Assembly (NCBI GenBank): GCA_023259035.1
Contig: JAHFRA010000025.1
Coordinates: 1 to 36,678 of the forward strand
Direction of reading: 5' to 3'
DNA: 36,678 nt
Source of the DNA: Gallionella sp.
Lineage (GTDB): Bacteria; Pseudomonadota; Gammaproteobacteria; Burkholderiales; Gallionellaceae
Shown: positions 24,033 to 33,831 of the stretch, piece by piece
Numbering within the stretch: position 1 is the stretch's first letter
Layout of the letters: each line of letters begins with the position of its first letter
Made by a program: the position numbers and the translations under genes
The notes under the pieces: generated by a model
Seen by the model: the letters and a program-made list of their open reading frames with translations, nothing else
Told to the model about the DNA's origin: nothing
The model's database searches: none

Positions 24033-24108
24033 TGGTAGGTCGTGCCAGATTCGAACTGGCGACCAACGGATTAAAAGTCCGCTGCTCTACCGACTGAGCT
24101 AACGACCC
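24033..24108 (-). tRNA. tRNA-Lys (anticodon TTT)
   Basis: A 76-nt cloverleaf with CCA encoded. The anticodon loop CTTTTAA carries TTT, the discriminator is A, and the T-stem GCCAG/CTGGC is perfect. The acceptor GGGTCGT faces ACGACCT, so the first pair is G1-U72 rather than G-C, which is unusual for this tRNA. It is the first tRNA of the cluster, 79 bp after queC. Confidence 0.95.
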
Positions 24109-24187
24109 CCTATGCAAAGGAGCGCGAATTATACGGATTTGGCCCGCACTGTCAACGCAAAATGCCGCTTGCCGCAAGGCTCGGCGA

Positions 24188-24868
24188 CTATTTGGTTGCA
24201 CGGTAGCGGGTCGGGTCGCCCATACCGGCGGAAATGAACCCGGCGCTGCGCAGGCGGCATGAATCGCACACGCCACAGGCGCGGCCATGTTCGTCGGCCT
24301 GGTAGCAGGATACCGTCTGCGCATAATCCACGCCGAGCAAATTTCCCTGCCGGATGATCTCCGCTTTGGACATATGCAGCAAGGGCGCGTGAATGGTGAG
24401 CGGATGCCCTTCGACGGCAGCTCTGGTGGCGAGATTCGCCATGCGCTCGAATGCCTCGATATACGCGGGTCGGCAATCGGGATAGCCTGAATAATCCACC
24501 GCGTTCACACCGATGAAAATATCCCGCGCCCGCAACACTTCAGACCAGGCCAGGGCCAGCGACAGCATGATGGTGTTGCGGGCGGGAACGTAAGTAACCG
24601 GGATGCCCTCGGTGGGCTGCTGCGGCACCGCGATGCTGTTGTCGGTGAGTGCGGAACCGCCAAATCCGGTCAGGTCGATGCTCACCACGCGGTGCTCGCG
24701 CGCACCCAATGTTTGTGCGACGCGCTGCGCGGCCGCCAGTTCGGCATGATGGCGTTGTCCGTAATCCACGCTCAGCGCGTAGCAGGTGAAGCTTTGGGCG
24801 CGGGCCATGGCCAGTATCGTTGCCGAATCCAGCCCGCCGGATAAAAGTACGACGGCATTTTTCATCAT
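24188..24868 (-). CDS. queC: 7-cyano-7-deazaguanine synthase
   Basis: This 226-residue enzyme converts 7-carboxy-7-deazaguanine to preQ0 with ATP and ammonia, on the path to queuosine at position 34 of GUN tRNAs. The PP-loop SGGLDS is at 10-15. The zinc site uses four cysteines near the C-terminus ([18 protein letters not shown]). The length is typical. The start is the first of two adjacent ATGs (24866-24868), with AGGA about 5 nt upstream. It follows queE by 16 bp and is probably co-transcribed. Among its queuosine targets is tRNA-Asp(GUC), encoded just downstream. Confidence 0.95.
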   Translation of the reverse strand: MMKNAVVLLSGGLDSATILAMARAQSFTCYALSVDYGQRHHAELAAAQRVAQTLGAREHRVVSIDLTGFGGSALTDNSIAVPQQPTEGIPVTYVPARNTIMLSLALAWSEVLRARDIFIGVNAVDYSGYPDCRPAYIEAFERMANLATRAAVEGHPLTIHAPLLHMSKAEIIRQGNLLGVDYAQTVSCYQADEHGRACGVCDSCRLRSAGFISAGMGDPTRYRATK

Positions 24869-24884
24869 TAATGTCCTGAAGCGA

Positions 24885-25544
24885 TCAATGCCCTGGGTTG
24901 TTGTTCCACAGTAACTTGTGCAATTGCAGCAGCATCCTGACCGGCAGGCGGTCGCGCAAGATCCATTCAGCCAACTGCGCGGGATCCAATGTGCCGTGCA
25001 CGGGCGAGAACAGCACCGCGCATTTTTCGGCGAGACGATGTTGCTGCATGACCTGCCTGGCCCACTGGTAATCGTGTTCGTCACACACCACGAATTTTAT
25101 TTCGTCATGCCGGGTCAGCAGCGGCAGATTTTTCCATTGATTTTTTTCGGCTTCCCCGGATGCGGGGGTTTTGATATCGACCACCCGCATCACCCGTTTA
25201 TCGACTTCACCGATATCCAGCGCGCCACCGGTTTCCAGCGACACGTCATAGCCCGCATCACACAATGCGTTAAGCAGAAGCAGGCAGTTTTTTTGCGCCA
25301 ACGGTTCGCCGCCGGTAACCGTCACATAGCGCGTTGCGTATCCGGCAACCTGCCGGAGGATTTCCGCCACGCTGATGTTTTCCCCGCCCGTGAAAGCGTA
25401 GGAAGTATCACAGTAAGTGCAGCGCAACGGGCATCCGGTTAACCGGATAAATACCGTGGGCAAGCCGATGCGGCTGGTTTCGCCTTGCAGGGAGAAAAAT
25501 ATTTCGCTGATGCGCAGTGGCGCGCCTAAGTACGCGTGCGGCAT
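24885..25544 (-). CDS. queE: 7-carboxy-7-deazaguanine synthase
   Basis: This 219-residue radical-SAM enzyme contracts the ring of 6-carboxytetrahydropterin to make 7-carboxy-7-deazaguanine, the substrate of QueC. The cluster motif is CxxxCxxC at C38, C42 and C45 (CPLRCTYC). The N-terminal [19 protein letters not shown] and VTVTGGEPL are typical of the family. It starts 6 bp after the cpoB stop, so it is carried on the tol-pal transcript, an arrangement common in betaproteobacteria. queD and queF are not in the window. Confidence 0.95.
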   Translation of the reverse strand: MPHAYLGAPLRISEIFFSLQGETSRIGLPTVFIRLTGCPLRCTYCDTSYAFTGGENISVAEILRQVAGYATRYVTVTGGEPLAQKNCLLLLNALCDAGYDVSLETGGALDIGEVDKRVMRVVDIKTPASGEAEKNQWKNLPLLTRHDEIKFVVCDEHDYQWARQVMQQHRLAEKCAVLFSPVHGTLDPAQLAEWILRDRLPVRMLLQLHKLLWNNNPGH

Positions 25545-25550
25545 AAGTGG

Positions 25551-26375
25551 CTACTTGGCAGTAGCGATGAGTTTCTTGGCTTTGCTTGCAGCTTCGCTGT
25601 CAGGGTACTTGGCGACAAGCTGCTTGAGTGTTTTTTGCGCGATCTCATTTTGTTTCAACTCTTGCTGGCATCCGGCAATATTGAACAGCACCTCGGCAGC
25701 TTTAGGGATGCCGGGGAAAGCCTTGAGCAAGCCCTGGAAGGTGTCGAGCGCGCCCTTGTAATCCTTCAGCGTGAACTGCGCATTGCCCAGCCAATAATTG
25801 GCATTGGGTACATGCACCGACTCGGGATATTTGTTGATAAATTCCTGGAATGCCTTGACCGCATTATTATGGTTTCCGCTCTTGAACAAGCCATAAGCGG
25901 CCTCGAAGGCGCGGTTTTCGAGAGCCGGATCGGATGGGTCGGCAAGTACCGCCGGAAGTACCGCCGACACAGGCAATTCAGCGCTTGCGGAAGCGGCTTC
26001 CTCCCTGGATTCAAAATGGCGCAAACGCGTATCCAAATCCACGTAAAAATCTTTTTCGCGTTTTTCTGCATCCTGCAATCCGTGCGCCAGCTCTTCATTC
26101 TGTCCGCGCAGTTTGCGGATTTCGCCGTTCAACGCATCAATCTGTCCAAGCAAGTCCAGCAGTGATTTGGTTTGTTGTTCGGCGGCAACTTCCAGCTTGA
26201 GCGCACGCGCATCAAGCTGCTGAATATGAGCCTCAAGTTGCTGAACACGCGTATCGAGCTGCTGAACACGCGCATCGAGCTGCTGGATTTGTTTGCGCGC
26301 GTCGTCATCCGAAAACAACCCCGCTAGCGCGGGGGCGGTAAAACACAAAGCCAGCAACAAGAGGGCTCGCTGCAT
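25551..26375 (-). CDS. cpoB: cell division coordinator CpoB (YbgF)
   Basis: This 274-residue periplasmic protein has a signal peptide (1-18, ending PALA). A coiled coil (about 25-105) is built of heptads such as QQLDARVQQLDTRVQQLEA, encoded by near-identical 21-bp repeats. Three tetratricopeptide units lie at about 150-270 (FEAAYGLFKSGNHNNAVKAF, then YWLGNAQFTLKDYKGAL). CpoB links Tol-Pal constriction to PBP1B-driven peptidoglycan synthesis. I chose ATG 26375 because a signal peptide follows at once; the frame stays open to 26582 through repeat-derived sequence. The Shine-Dalgarno is weak. A 210-bp repeat-rich gap separates it from pal. Confidence 0.93.
   Translation of the reverse strand: MQRALLLLALCFTAPALAGLFSDDDARKQIQQLDARVQQLDTRVQQLEAHIQQLDARALKLEVAAEQQTKSLLDLLGQIDALNGEIRKLRGQNEELAHGLQDAEKREKDFYVDLDTRLRHFESREEAASASAELPVSAVLPAVLADPSDPALENRAFEAAYGLFKSGNHNNAVKAFQEFINKYPESVHVPNANYWLGNAQFTLKDYKGALDTFQGLLKAFPGIPKAAEVLFNIAGCQQELKQNEIAQKTLKQLVAKYPDSEAASKAKKLIATAK
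26216..26290. repeat. 21-bp tandem repeats encoding the CpoB coiled coil
   Basis: Units of 21 bp built around GAGCTGCTGAACACGCG or close variants are repeated about three to four times in frame, each giving one heptad of the QQLDxRV type. Tandem units of seven codons can change copy number without breaking the frame, which would lengthen or shorten the CpoB stalk. Confidence 0.7.
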
Positions 26376-26408
26376 TAACGTGAAACTCGCGCAGCGATTC
26401 GTTTGCCT

Positions 26409-26577
26409 CCTCTCCCAGGGATTCAAGATTGCTTTTCTCGTTTGTCCCTTCTCCCGCTTGCGGGCTAGTTGTTTCATCAACAGAGTTAGAGAAAGGGGTT
26501 CTTTGCGGGAGAGGATTGAGGGGAGGGTGAGGGGAACGGGCATGGCGAGTTTCATTTTCAAGCTTGCAATGCCCGTT
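26409..26577. repeat. palindromic repeats between pal and cpoB
   Basis: This gap contains CCTCTCCC (26409-26416) facing GGGAGAGG (26507-26514), an internal CCCGC/GCGGG hairpin, and near the pal stop a 9-bp perfect stem AACGGGCAT (26535-26543) with ATGCCCGTT (26569-26577). In between, 26463-26480 is an exact 18-nt match to part of dispersed repeat copy A. No T-tract follows the stems, so they may act in mRNA processing rather than termination. Such a long gap at this place is not usual for tol-pal clusters. Confidence 0.6.
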
Positions 26578-26585
26578 AGCATAGT

Positions 26586-27131
26586 TTACTTTGCGTAGAT
26601 CAGATCGGTGCGGCGATTCTGTGACCAGGAGGCTTCGTCATGACCGGATGCCCTGGGCTTTTCTTCGCCATAGCTGACACTTTCCAGTTGATTCGCGCTT
26701 GCGTTACCCAATTCCAGCATCTTCTTTACGCCATCGGCGCGGCGCTGACCGAGACCGAGGTTGTATTCATTGCTGCCGCGCTCGTCACAATTACCTTCGA
26801 GACGCACCTTGCGATTGGAATGCTCGCTTAAATACTTGGCGTGCGCTTGCACGACCGGCTTATCGGCATCCTGCACTGCGGCGACATCGAACGGATAGTA
26901 CACGCTACGCTTGGCCAAAATGCTGGCAGGGTCATTCAGCGGATCGACTTCAGTTTGTGCTGGGGCAGCGGCAGTCGCTTCGGTCGCTCCGCCCGTGGTC
27001 GCTCCGCCCGTGGTCGCTTCAACCTTGTGCTCTTCGCCCTTGGGTGCGGTTGGGGGGGCGGTTTCTACCGGTTTGCTGGCACAGGCAGCGAGCAGATTAA
27101 CCAACACAATACTGATTACAAGCTTCTTCAT
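26586..27131 (-). CDS. pal: peptidoglycan-associated lipoprotein
   Basis: This 181-residue outer-membrane lipoprotein has lipobox LLAAC, with C17 lipidated. A low-complexity linker follows, containing a repeated GGATTGGAT-type peptide stretch (about 40-60). The OmpA-like peptidoglycan-binding domain is at about 70-180, with LEGNCDERGSNEYNLGLGQ and its meso-DAP-contacting residues. Pal tethers the outer membrane to the wall and is recruited to the septum by TolB and TolA. AAGGGGAA lies 4 nt before the ATG. It follows tolB by 27 bp. Confidence 0.97.
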   Translation of the reverse strand: MKKLVISIVLVNLLAACASKPVETAPPTAPKGEEHKVEATTGGATTGGATEATAAAPAQTEVDPLNDPASILAKRSVYYPFDVAAVQDADKPVVQAHAKYLSEHSNRKVRLEGNCDERGSNEYNLGLGQRRADGVKKMLELGNASANQLESVSYGEEKPRASGHDEASWSQNRRTDLIYAK

Positions 27132-27158
27132 GGTATTCCCCTTTACTTAGGTATTAAG

Positions 27159-28430
27159 TTAAAAATTCGATCCCCACATCGGTTCGCGTGCATCGCCGCT
27201 TTGCGTGAACATGAGCTGTTTGACGCGACCATCGCTGGATACGGTGGCTAATATACCACGACCTCGCGCCTCGCTGGCAAAAAGGATAAGTTTGCCGTTG
27301 GGGGCAAAGCTGGGTTTTTTCTCCCATCCACCTTCGGTGACAATCGTTATCTGCCCGGACTGAAAGTCCTGTATGGCAACATGAAATTTTCCATTAATGA
27401 GATGCGCAAACACGAAGCTCTTGCCATCCGGGCTATGCCGTGGCGAAAAATTGGAGCCTTCGCCGAACGTTATGCGCTGTTCCGGTCCGCCATCCACCGA
27501 CATGCGATAAATCTGCGCGCTGCCGCCGCGATCCGAAGTGAACAGCAAATATTGACCGTCCGGCGAAAAGTTTGGCTCGGTATCAATCGCGCCGCTGAAG
27601 GTGATGCGGCGGATGCCGCTGCCATCCGGGCGGATCAGGTAGATCTGCGAACTGCCGTCGCGCGTCAGCACAATCGCCAATTGTTTGCCATCCGGCGACC
27701 AGGCCGGCGCGCTGTTGCTGCCGCGAAAATTGGCCAGCACCGTGCGCTGGTTGGTGTATAACGATTGCACATACACTGCGGCGTGCCCGGTCTCGAAACT
27801 CACGTAGGCAAGATGGCTTCCATCCGGCGACCAGGCGGGAGACATGATCGGTTCGTTGTGCGACAGCACGACCTGTTCGTTGTAGCCGTCGCTATCCGCC
27901 ACAATCAGCCGGAATTTTTGTCCCTGACGGTTCACATAAGCGATGCGCGTGCTGAACACGCCCTTGTCGCCGGTTAATTTCTCATAAATCAAATCCGCGA
28001 TGCGATGCCCGATGGCACGTGTCTGATTTTCGCTTGACGAGACCGCCTGGCCGATCAACTCGGTTTGCTTGACCACGTCCAGCAGACGGAAGCGCGCCTC
28101 GATGCGGCCATTGGTTTGCGCCGCAACTGTGCCTATCGCCAGCGCCTCCGCACCGCGCACCTGCCAATCCGGATAGCTGACCTCGGCGGGTTCATGCGGC
28201 GATTTTCCGGTTGGGTCAACCAGGCGAAATAATCCGCTGCGCTGCAAATCTCCCGTCACCACTTCGTTGATGGATTGCGCCAGCTTGCTGTCCCCGCCGA
28301 ATGGCACGATGGCCACCGGAATCTGGTGTTCGCCCGCACCGATAATTTCGATATTCAACACCGCGCTGGCCATTGACGCCTGTGCCAGCAACAGTAAACC
28401 GACTACGCTCTGCAATATGCGCAACTTCAT
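27159..28430 (-). CDS. tolB: Tol-Pal system protein TolB
   Basis: This 423-residue periplasmic protein has a signal peptide (1-23, ending ASA). The N-terminal alpha/beta domain (about 24-150) is followed by a six-bladed beta-propeller (about 160-420) with repeated SPDG motifs such as AWSPDGSHLAYVS and NFSPDGQYLLFTS. TolB shuttles between Pal and TolA and frees Pal to bind the wall. I use ATG 28430, with AGAGG about 7 nt upstream; a GTG at 28436 is part of that region. It lies 11 bp after tolA. Confidence 0.96.
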   Translation of the reverse strand: MKLRILQSVVGLLLLAQASMASAVLNIEIIGAGEHQIPVAIVPFGGDSKLAQSINEVVTGDLQRSGLFRLVDPTGKSPHEPAEVSYPDWQVRGAEALAIGTVAAQTNGRIEARFRLLDVVKQTELIGQAVSSSENQTRAIGHRIADLIYEKLTGDKGVFSTRIAYVNRQGQKFRLIVADSDGYNEQVVLSHNEPIMSPAWSPDGSHLAYVSFETGHAAVYVQSLYTNQRTVLANFRGSNSAPAWSPDGKQLAIVLTRDGSSQIYLIRPDGSGIRRITFSGAIDTEPNFSPDGQYLLFTSDRGGSAQIYRMSVDGGPEQRITFGEGSNFSPRHSPDGKSFVFAHLINGKFHVAIQDFQSGQITIVTEGGWEKKPSFAPNGKLILFASEARGRGILATVSSDGRVKQLMFTQSGDAREPMWGSNF

Positions 28431-28441
28431 AAACACCTCTC

Positions 28442-29248
28442 TTATTTTTTCGGCTTGGGTTCCGGCTCAAAGCCCAATCTCAATTCACGAAAACGACTGA
28501 ACAAACTCATATCGGCAGGCAACGGCAACGGCTGCGATTTCAATATCGCGCGCTCCACCGCATTGTCATAAGCCGCATTACCGCTGGATTTAAGCAGCCT
28601 TGGATTCAATACTGTACCACCCGGCAACACCGTCACCAAAAATTCGGCGCGCGCATCGTCCGCCACGTCCGGCGGCAGCACGATATTGCGACGTATCTTG
28701 GCAGCAATCTTGCCGATATATTCATCCACCACGCGGCCAACCGCCGCCGCTTGCGCGGCCTGTTCGTGTGCGGCCTGCTCGGCACGCGCCAGTGCGGCTT
28801 GCTCGGCCTGTTCAATCGCAACCTGTTCTGCAATTCTTGCTTCTATTTCCTGTTTGGCAGGTTTGGTTTCAACCTTTTTCTCAGGGATTGGTGCAGGCTT
28901 CTTTTTTTCCGGTTTGACCGTGACCGGCTTGGCTTCAGTTTTCTTTTTGTCCGGCAATACGATGTCCGGTTTGATTATTTCCTCCGGCTGTGGCGGCTGT
29001 ATGGCCTCGGGTTTAATGACTTCCTCCGGTTGCGGCGGCTGCACGACCGCTTCAACCTTGGGTTGAACATGTGGAACAGTAGCCGCATCCGGCAGGCTCT
29101 GCCACAAATCCACACTCATCGCCGCAGGCTGCGTGGTCTGCCAGCTAAAACCAAAACCCAACAGCGCGAAAAATACGCCATGCACCAGCAAAGCCAGAAT
29201 GCCTGCGGACAGTTTGTTGGGCTCGTCGTAATAAGCAACCGCGCTCAT
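28442..29248 (-). CDS. tolA: Tol-Pal system protein TolA
   Basis: This 268-residue protein has one membrane segment near 15-37 and a long Pro/Glu/Lys-rich region that includes the repeated PPQPEEVIKP / PPQPEEIIKP units. An Ala/Glu-rich helix (about 133-175) follows, then a C-terminal TonB-like domain (about 178-260, IRRNIVLPPDV, then VLPGGTVLNPRLL). TolA spans the periplasm and transmits the proton motive force, harvested by TolQ and TolR, to TolB and Pal. It is shorter than the enterobacterial protein, which is common in betaproteobacteria. Its ATG overlaps the tolR stop (ATGA). Confidence 0.94.
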   Translation of the reverse strand: MSAVAYYDEPNKLSAGILALLVHGVFFALLGFGFSWQTTQPAAMSVDLWQSLPDAATVPHVQPKVEAVVQPPQPEEVIKPEAIQPPQPEEIIKPDIVLPDKKKTEAKPVTVKPEKKKPAPIPEKKVETKPAKQEIEARIAEQVAIEQAEQAALARAEQAAHEQAAQAAAVGRVVDEYIGKIAAKIRRNIVLPPDVADDARAEFLVTVLPGGTVLNPRLLKSSGNAAYDNAVERAILKSQPLPLPADMSLFSRFRELRLGFEPEPKPKK

Positions 29249-29667
29249 TTTTTGGCTTGCGTCAACAGGCCAACTTTTTTGATGTGCTGCTGTTGCAACA
29301 CATCCATCACATTGATAACCTCTTCGTAGCGCACGTTCTTGTCGGCGGAAATCACCACCGCCTGGTCCGCTTGAATGGCCTGCCTGGTTTTCAGGATCGC
29401 AATCAACTCATCGCGCGACACGCGGCTCTCCTTGTCGCCCCTGGAAAGATCGCGCAGCGCCAGCGTGGCGTCTTTTTTGATGATAACTTCCAGCGGCGCG
29501 ACCGGCGGCGCAAGCGACTTGCTGACCTGCGGCAAATCGATCTGGCCGGGATTCATCAGCGGCGCAGTAATCATGAAAATCACCAGCAGCACCAGCATCA
29601 CGTCGATGTAAGGCACGACATTGATCTCGTTCATCAGACGGTTATTGGAACGCCTATTCGTTCGCAT
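29245..29667 (-). CDS. tolR: Tol-Pal system protein TolR
   Basis: This 140-residue ExbD/TolR protein has one membrane segment (about 20-38) carrying the essential aspartate D22 in VPYIDVMLVLLVIFMIT, followed by a periplasmic domain. With TolQ it forms the proton-driven stator complex of the inner membrane. The N-terminus RSNNRLMNEINVVPYID is typical. The tolA start overlaps its stop. It begins 18 bp after tolQ. Confidence 0.96.
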   Translation of the reverse strand: MRTNRRSNNRLMNEINVVPYIDVMLVLLVIFMITAPLMNPGQIDLPQVSKSLAPPVAPLEVIIKKDATLALRDLSRGDKESRVSRDELIAILKTRQAIQADQAVVISADKNVRYEEVINVMDVLQQQHIKKVGLLTQAKK

Positions 29668-29685
29668 AATTGGCTCGCAACCGGC

Positions 29686-30363
29686 TCATGGCTGGCGTTG
29701 CAGGACATTGGAAAACTCTTCGGTGAAACTTTCAAAGCGTGTCGCCAGGCGATTGATGTCATGCGCGTAACGGTTGTACGCGACCACCGCCGGAATCGCC
29801 GCAAACAGACCCATCGCGGTCGCCACCAACGCTTCGGCGATACCCGGCGCGACATGCGCCAGCGTCGCCTGCCCGACATTCGCCAGACCGCGAAACGCGT
29901 TCATAATGCCCCACACCGTGCCGAATAGCCCCACATACGGGCTGACCGAACCGACCGAAGCGAGAAACGCCAGATGCGATTCCAGCCGGTCCATCTCGCG
30001 CTGATAAGTCGCGCGCATCGCGCGGCGCGTGCCGTCCATCACCGCGCTGGCATCCACACCGTGCTGTTTTTTCAACTTCACAAATTCGACAAAACCGGCG
30101 GCAAAGATGCGCTCCAATGCGCCGTGATCGCGCGGCGAACCACCGATTGCCCGCTTGTAAGTCTCATTCAGGTTCTGGTTGTGCCAGAACGCCTCTTCGA
30201 ATTCCCTGGTCAGCCTGACCTCGCTGCGGATGGCAAACAGCTTCAGAAAAATGTACCACCACGACAGCATCGACACCAGCAGCAACAGTCCCATCACCAT
30301 TTGCACCAGCACGCTGGCGCTGCCGATCAGGTGTATAAACGACAAATCCTGTGCGACTTCCAT
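29686..30363 (-). CDS. tolQ: Tol-Pal system protein TolQ
   Basis: This 225-residue MotA/TolQ/ExbB inner-membrane protein has three membrane segments, near 15-37, 132-152 and 166-188. The last two have the family patterns GLFGTVWGIMNAF and ALVATAMGLFAAIPAVVAYN. It forms the pentameric proton channel around TolR. I chose ATG 30363, with AAAGG about 6 nt upstream; the frame is open to 30417 inside ybgC. It follows ybgC by 16 bp. Confidence 0.96.
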   Translation of the reverse strand: MEVAQDLSFIHLIGSASVLVQMVMGLLLLVSMLSWWYIFLKLFAIRSEVRLTREFEEAFWHNQNLNETYKRAIGGSPRDHGALERIFAAGFVEFVKLKKQHGVDASAVMDGTRRAMRATYQREMDRLESHLAFLASVGSVSPYVGLFGTVWGIMNAFRGLANVGQATLAHVAPGIAEALVATAMGLFAAIPAVVAYNRYAHDINRLATRFESFTEEFSNVLQRQP

Positions 30364-30379
30364 TGTTGCCCTTTCCCGA

Positions 30380-30779
30380 TTAAACCTTCCACTGCTTGCG
30401 CAGCACCTCCGGCACACTGACCGGCTTGAAACCTTCCAGCGAAACGCACACCAGATGTATCTCTCCCTCGGTCAGCAGCTCGTCCCCGCGCAGCACGCTC
30501 TGCAACAAGGCAAGACGGCTGCGCCCGATGTCCTTGATCTGCGCCGTAACGTTCAGCAAATCGTCGAGCAGCGCGGGTTTGAAATAATCCAGCTTGAGCG
30601 TGCGCACCACGAATATCACGCCGAACTCCTTCATCAATCCGGCGTTGCTGTAGCCATGCGTGCGCAGCCACTCAGTCCGCGCCCGCTCCATAAAGTTCAC
30701 ATAACTGGCATGATAAACCACCCCGCCCGCATCGGTATCCTGAAAATACACGCGCACCGGCAAGCTGAAAACCTTTTGT

Positions 30780-30787
<8 letters not shown>
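30380..30787 (-). CDS. ybgC: acyl-CoA thioesterase YbgC
   Basis: This 135-residue hot-dog-fold thioesterase starts a typical tol-pal cluster. The active-site region [20 protein letters not shown] contains the catalytic aspartate D17. YbgC hydrolyses acyl-CoA or acyl-ACP and has been connected with phospholipid metabolism at the membrane. I chose ATG 30787, which overlaps the ruvB stop by 8 nt; the longer frame from 30820 lies within ruvB. Translational coupling joins the ruv and tol-pal genes here. Confidence 0.94.
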
Positions 30788-31846
<1,059 letters not shown>

Positions 31847-31850
<4 letters not shown>

Positions 31851-32428
31851 GCTTTGGAGAGCAGCTTCAGTGCCTGGCGGATACCGTCAGAAACATTGGC
31901 GTCTTCGGCCAATTGCCGGGCCGCCCAGCCCGCCTCTTTTTCGTTGTAGCCCAATCCCAGCAGCGCATTCATGATGTCGTTGCCGGACGATGTGGTCGCC
32001 GCGCCTTGCGCTGCACTTGTGCCTGTCACGATAAATTTTCCCTGTAATTCCAGCAGCAGTCTCTCGGCAGTTTTTTTGCCTACACCGGGAATCTTGGTGA
32101 GGCGTCCCGCCTCTTTATTCGCCACTGCAATCGCCAGATCATTCAGGCTCAAGCCGGACAGCACCGAAAGCGCGAGCTTCGGTCCCACGCCGCTGATCTT
32201 GAGCAACAGGCGAAACGCGACGCGCTCATCGTTGCTCAAAAAGCCGTACAGCAAATGCGCATCCTCGCGCACGATGAGTTGCGTGTGCAGCACCACTTTT
32301 TCATGCAGCACCGGCAGGTTGTAGAACGTGCTCATCGGCACGTCCAGCTCATAGGCCACGCCCTGCACGTCCAGCAAAATTTGCGGCGGATTTTTCTCCA
32401 GCAGAATGCCGCTCAAGCGACCGATCAT
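31847..32428 (-). CDS. ruvA: Holliday junction DNA helicase subunit RuvA
   Basis: This 193-residue protein has an N-terminal OB fold ([20 protein letters not shown]). Two helix-hairpin-helix units are present ([20 protein letters not shown] and [19 protein letters not shown]). A C-terminal domain, joined by a flexible linker around 140-150, binds RuvB. The tetramer holds the junction in an open square for RuvB and RuvC. AGGGG lies about 6 nt before the ATG. It starts 9 bp after ruvC. Confidence 0.97.
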
Positions 32429-32437
32429 GATTTCCCC

Positions 32438-32956
32438 TTAACCCAATCTGCCGTTACGCATACGCAAGCCCTTGGTCGCCAGCGCACCAAGCCCCATGCC
32501 GCCGTGCGCGTGGCAGATCGCGCAAGCCAGCGCATCCGCCGCATCCGGGCTGGGCGTGCCGGACAGCTTCAGCAAGCGCTGCACCATCTCCTGCACCTGC
32601 TCCTTCTTCGCATGACCGTTGCCCACTACCGCCTGCTTCACCTGCAACGCGGTGTATTCCGCCACCGGCAATTCCGCCAGCACCGCCGCGCAAATCGCCG
32701 CACCGCGCGCCTGCCCGAGCAACAGGGTGGATTGCGGGTTGACGTTGACGAACACTTTTTCCACCGCCACCTGTTGCGGCTGGTGCTGCGCGATCACTTC
32801 ACTCAACGAATTCAGTATTACCTTCAACCGTTCCGGCAACTCGCCGTCCGGTGTCTTGATGCAACCGCTGGCGACGTAGCTCAACTGCTGCCCGGCTTTG
32901 TCCAGCACCCCGAAGCCGGTAATGCGCAGACCCGGATCTATACCGAGAATGCGCAT
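32438..32956 (-). CDS. ruvC: Holliday junction resolvase RuvC
   Basis: This 172-residue nuclease of the RNase H fold cuts Holliday junctions symmetrically. Acidic catalytic residues are visible: D7 in [12 protein letters not shown], a glutamate in VAVEKVFVN near 67, and the C-terminal pair in [14 protein letters not shown] near 140. It is the first gene of ruvC-ruvA-ruvB. It is separated from yebC by a 130-bp gap holding a palindromic element; yebC next to ruvC is the usual order. Confidence 0.96.
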   Translation of the reverse strand: MRILGIDPGLRITGFGVLDKAGQQLSYVASGCIKTPDGELPERLKVILNSLSEVIAQHQPQQVAVEKVFVNVNPQSTLLLGQARGAAICAAVLAELPVAEYTALQVKQAVVGNGHAKKEQVQEMVQRLLKLSGTPSPDAADALACAICHAHGGMGLGALATKGLRMRNGRLG

Positions 32957-32971
32957 AACCTATTCCGGTTT

Positions 32972-33077
32972 GCCTGCGAAACTAGAACAAGGCGGCAAGC
33001 GAGCGACGACGTGACAGTACCGATAAGTACGGTAAGGAGTCGCGCAACGCAGCCAACGCAGTTATCGTGAAGCAGGC
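32972..33077. repeat. palindromic intergenic element between ruvC and yebC
   Basis: GCCTGC (32972-32977) and GCAGGC (33072-33077) bound the element. Inside it GCGAC pairs with GTCGC, and TACCG pairs with CGGTA around ATAAGTA. Its ends, with AACAAGGCG near the left and CAACGCAG and TTATCG near the right, resemble those of the element on the other side of yebC. It fills nearly all of the gap and has no coding capacity. Confidence 0.55.
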
Positions 33078-33086
33078 TAAGCGGGA

Positions 33087-33812
33087 TCATTCCTCGATTA
33101 CTGCGGTGGTATACACCTCTTGCACATCATCCAGACTTTCCAGTGCGTCGAGCAGCTTTTGCATCTTCACCGCATCGTCGCCGGTAAAAATTACCTCATT
33201 GGCCGGCTTCATCGTGACTTCGGCAAACTCCGGTTTGTGGCCTGCCGCCTCCAACGCCTGCTTTACCTTGACGAAATCATTTGGCGCGGTAATGACCTCG
33301 ATACTGCCATCGTCATTCGTCGAGATGTCTTCCGCACCGGCATCCAGCGCGACCTCCATCAGGCTGTTTTCGTCCGTGCCGGGAGCGAAAACCATTTGTC
33401 CGCAATGCGTGAACAGAAACGACACCGAACCATCGGTACCGAGATTGCCCCCGTTTTTGCTAAAAGCGTGACGCACATCCGCCACGGTGCGAATTTTGTT
33501 ATCGGTCATGCAATCCACCATCACCGCCGCACCATTGATGCCGTAACCCTCGTAGCGCAGCTCCAGATACTCAACGCCGTCCAGCTCGCCGCTGCCGCGT
33601 TTGATGGCGCGCTCGACGTTATCCTTGGGCATGTTGTTGTCATAAGCCTTTTCCATCGCCAAACGCAGGCGCGGATTGGCATCCGGATCGCCGCCTCCCA
33701 GTCGGGCCGCCACGGTGATTTCCTTGATCAGGCGCGTGAAAACCTTGCCGCGCTTGGCATCCTGCTTGCCCTTGCGGTGTTGAATATTCGCCCACTTGCT
33801 GTGTCCAGCCAT
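33087..33812 (-). CDS. yebC: YebC/TACO1-family translation or regulatory protein
   Basis: This 241-residue protein of the YebC family has the invariant N-terminus [20 protein letters not shown] and the [16 protein letters not shown] stretch. Members were long annotated as transcription regulators; recent work on the family points to relief of ribosome stalling at proline-rich stretches, as for mitochondrial TACO1. ATG 33812 is certain: GGAGG lies just upstream, and the family N-terminus begins there. Palindromic elements lie on both sides of the gene, so its promoter must lie in or beyond the upstream one. Confidence 0.95.
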   Translation of the reverse strand: MAGHSKWANIQHRKGKQDAKRGKVFTRLIKEITVAARLGGGDPDANPRLRLAMEKAYDNNMPKDNVERAIKRGSGELDGVEYLELRYEGYGINGAAVMVDCMTDNKIRTVADVRHAFSKNGGNLGTDGSVSFLFTHCGQMVFAPGTDENSLMEVALDAGAEDISTNDDGSIEVITAPNDFVKVKQALEAAGHKPEFAEVTMKPANEVIFTGDDAVKMQKLLDALESLDDVQEVYTTAVIEE

Positions 33813-33831
33813 GCTCGCCTCCAAAAAATCC

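Noticed and set aside
26376..26582. N-terminal extension of CpoB from ATG 26582
   Set aside because: The extra 69 residues are encoded by palindromic repeat sequence, and a clean signal peptide starts at 26375.
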